22,182 nucleotides of DNA. Origin: an uncultured Clostridia bacterium. GTDB taxonomy: Bacteria > Bacillota_A > Clostridia > TANB77 > CAG-508. The position numbers were made by a program, and so were the translations under genes. Where the stretch lies: contig CALXJS010000028.1 in the NCBI GenBank assembly GCA_944388685.1, positions 1 to 22,182 of the forward strand. Reading direction: 5' to 3'. Of the stretch, positions 21,651-22,182 are shown one piece after another. How positions within the stretch are numbered: position 1 is the stretch's first letter; every line of letters begins with the position of its first letter. The notes under the pieces are model-generated. The model had not been told where the DNA came from, made no database searches, and saw only the letters and a list, made by a program, of their open reading frames with translations.

Positions 21651-21681
21651 TCAGGCAGAGACTATAAGAATCTCTGCCTGA
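21651..21681 (-). terminator. Terminator of the 94-aa gene
   Basis: TCAGGCAGAGA and TCTCTGCCTGA pair perfectly (11 bp, 9-nt loop). On the minus strand the stem is followed by TTACATTTTATTC and then AAAATTTTTT. It begins 11 nt after the stop codon. It lies between convergent genes. A second hairpin (GGCAGCAATTA/TAATTGCTACC on the minus strand) overlaps the last codons of the gene. Confidence 0.7.
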
Positions 21682-21692
21682 CTTGGTAGCAA

Positions 21693-21977
21693 TTAATAAT
21701 CTAATAACCTAATTGCTGCCAAAATTTCTTTCCAGACCTTTATTTCTTCTTTTTTGTTTGCAACAATCTTTTTCATTGGTTCTACTGCATTAGAGAACAT
21801 GTTTAAATATTCCATTTCAAACAGGAGTATTTCTGTCTTGCTACACTCAGTCTCTAAGTCAGCATAGATATAGTGAAATCTTTCAACTATTTTTTGTAAT
21901 CGTTTCTTGTCTTGTGGACTTAAGTCAGCTTTTCTTGTCTTCCGCAACTCTTCTTTTAAACATATTAATTCATTCAT
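21693..21977 (-). CDS. Small protein of unknown function, 94 aa, charged and helical
   Basis: It starts MNELICLKEELRKTRKADLS and is rich in Lys, Glu and Leu throughout, so it is probably all-helical with coiled-coil potential; the end reads KVWKEILAAIRLLDY. It has no signal peptide or membrane helix. TGGAGG lies about 7 nt before the ATG. A strong promoter lies upstream, leaving a leader of about 75 nt. I recognise no family. Neither neighbour gives a functional hint. Confidence 0.7.
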   Translation of the reverse strand: MNELICLKEELRKTRKADLSPQDKKRLQKIVERFHYIYADLETECSKTEILLFEMEYLNMFSNAVEPMKKIVANKKEEIKVWKEILAAIRLLDY

Positions 21978-22060
21978 TCTTCTACCTCCATTTTGCTACT
22001 GTCAACGGGTTTCTACGCAAGGCCTGTGCTCTACATATGGGCATTGCCATGTGTAATAAT

Positions 22061-22089
22061 ATTATATCACTTTTATTATAATTTTACAA
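22061..22089 (-). promoter_or_regulatory. Promoter of the 94-aa gene
   Basis: On the minus strand TTGTAA (22084-22089), a 17-nt spacer and TATAAT (22061-22066). The leader down to 21978 contains CACATGGCAATGCCCATATGTAG, a possible small hairpin, and the 6-bp palindrome AGGCCT. The remaining bases to the window edge (22090-22182) show no gene; GGGGAATTCCCT near 22125 is a short near-palindrome. Confidence 0.7.
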
Positions 22090-22182
22090 CTTTATTCCAC
22101 CCCTGGTATGAGTTTTTTTGGCTGGGGAATTCCCTAGATTTCAATATTTTTAAGTTCCAAGTTATAATTTGATTCAAATTTC

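Overview
The window is AT-rich, densely coding DNA from a low-GC Gram-positive bacterium, most likely an uncultured gut-type clostridium (Bacillota). Support comes from strong AGGAGG-type ribosome binding sites, GTG and TTG starts, a miaB-mutS neighbourhood, a VanW-domain protein, a SpoVB/MurJ-like flippase and zinc-type bL31. Most genes lie on the minus strand up to about 17.3 kb. No tRNA, rRNA or CRISPR array was seen.

Left part (1-5 kb) is an accessory, eroded region. It has a possible right end of an IS200/IS605-type element at the edge, then a broken NUDIX gene overlapping a C-terminally truncated dinD. Next are a BRO-N antirepressor gene with an unusual C-terminal extension, a small ORF beside a 21-bp palindrome, a two-domain HAD phosphatase and a GNAT acetyltransferase. 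From 5 to 8.5 kb two overlapping genes, GH3 beta-glucosidase and a PF10091 (GH144-like) glycosidase, look like the cytoplasmic part of a beta-1,2-glucan or sophoro-oligosaccharide pathway. A membrane-protein tail fragment lies just downstream. From 8.7 to 9.9 kb an NAD synthase-family gene starts inside a truncated ORF6N-domain gene.

The most distinctive signal joins three distant genes: dinD, BRO-N and ORF6N. Each has a TTGACA-N17 promoter whose spacer holds a LexA-like box at exactly the same offset. Each also carries a long perfect inverted repeat inside its coding sequence, at what looks like the equivalent place in the antirepressor N-terminal domain. This suggests an SOS-controlled family of stand-alone antirepressor cassettes with a conserved DNA or RNA palindrome.

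From 10 to 12.4 kb lies an unfamiliar gene: seven tandem repeats of about 76 residues, each with a helix-turn-helix-like core. It is separated by a +1 shift at an A7 run from a second ORF that continues the repeat pattern and ends in a weakly sigma-factor-like domain. Skipping one base gives a 779-residue protein.

From 12.5 to 17.3 kb is a housekeeping block, miaB to mutS, interrupted by a MNT/HEPN (MntA/HepT-type) toxin-antitoxin pair. From 17.4 kb onward there are an unknown plus-strand protein, rpmE (bL31), a 58-residue membrane protein, a VanW-domain protein, a 303-bp fold-back MITE, a frameshifted SpoVB/MurJ-like flippase and a 94-residue unknown protein with a clear promoter.
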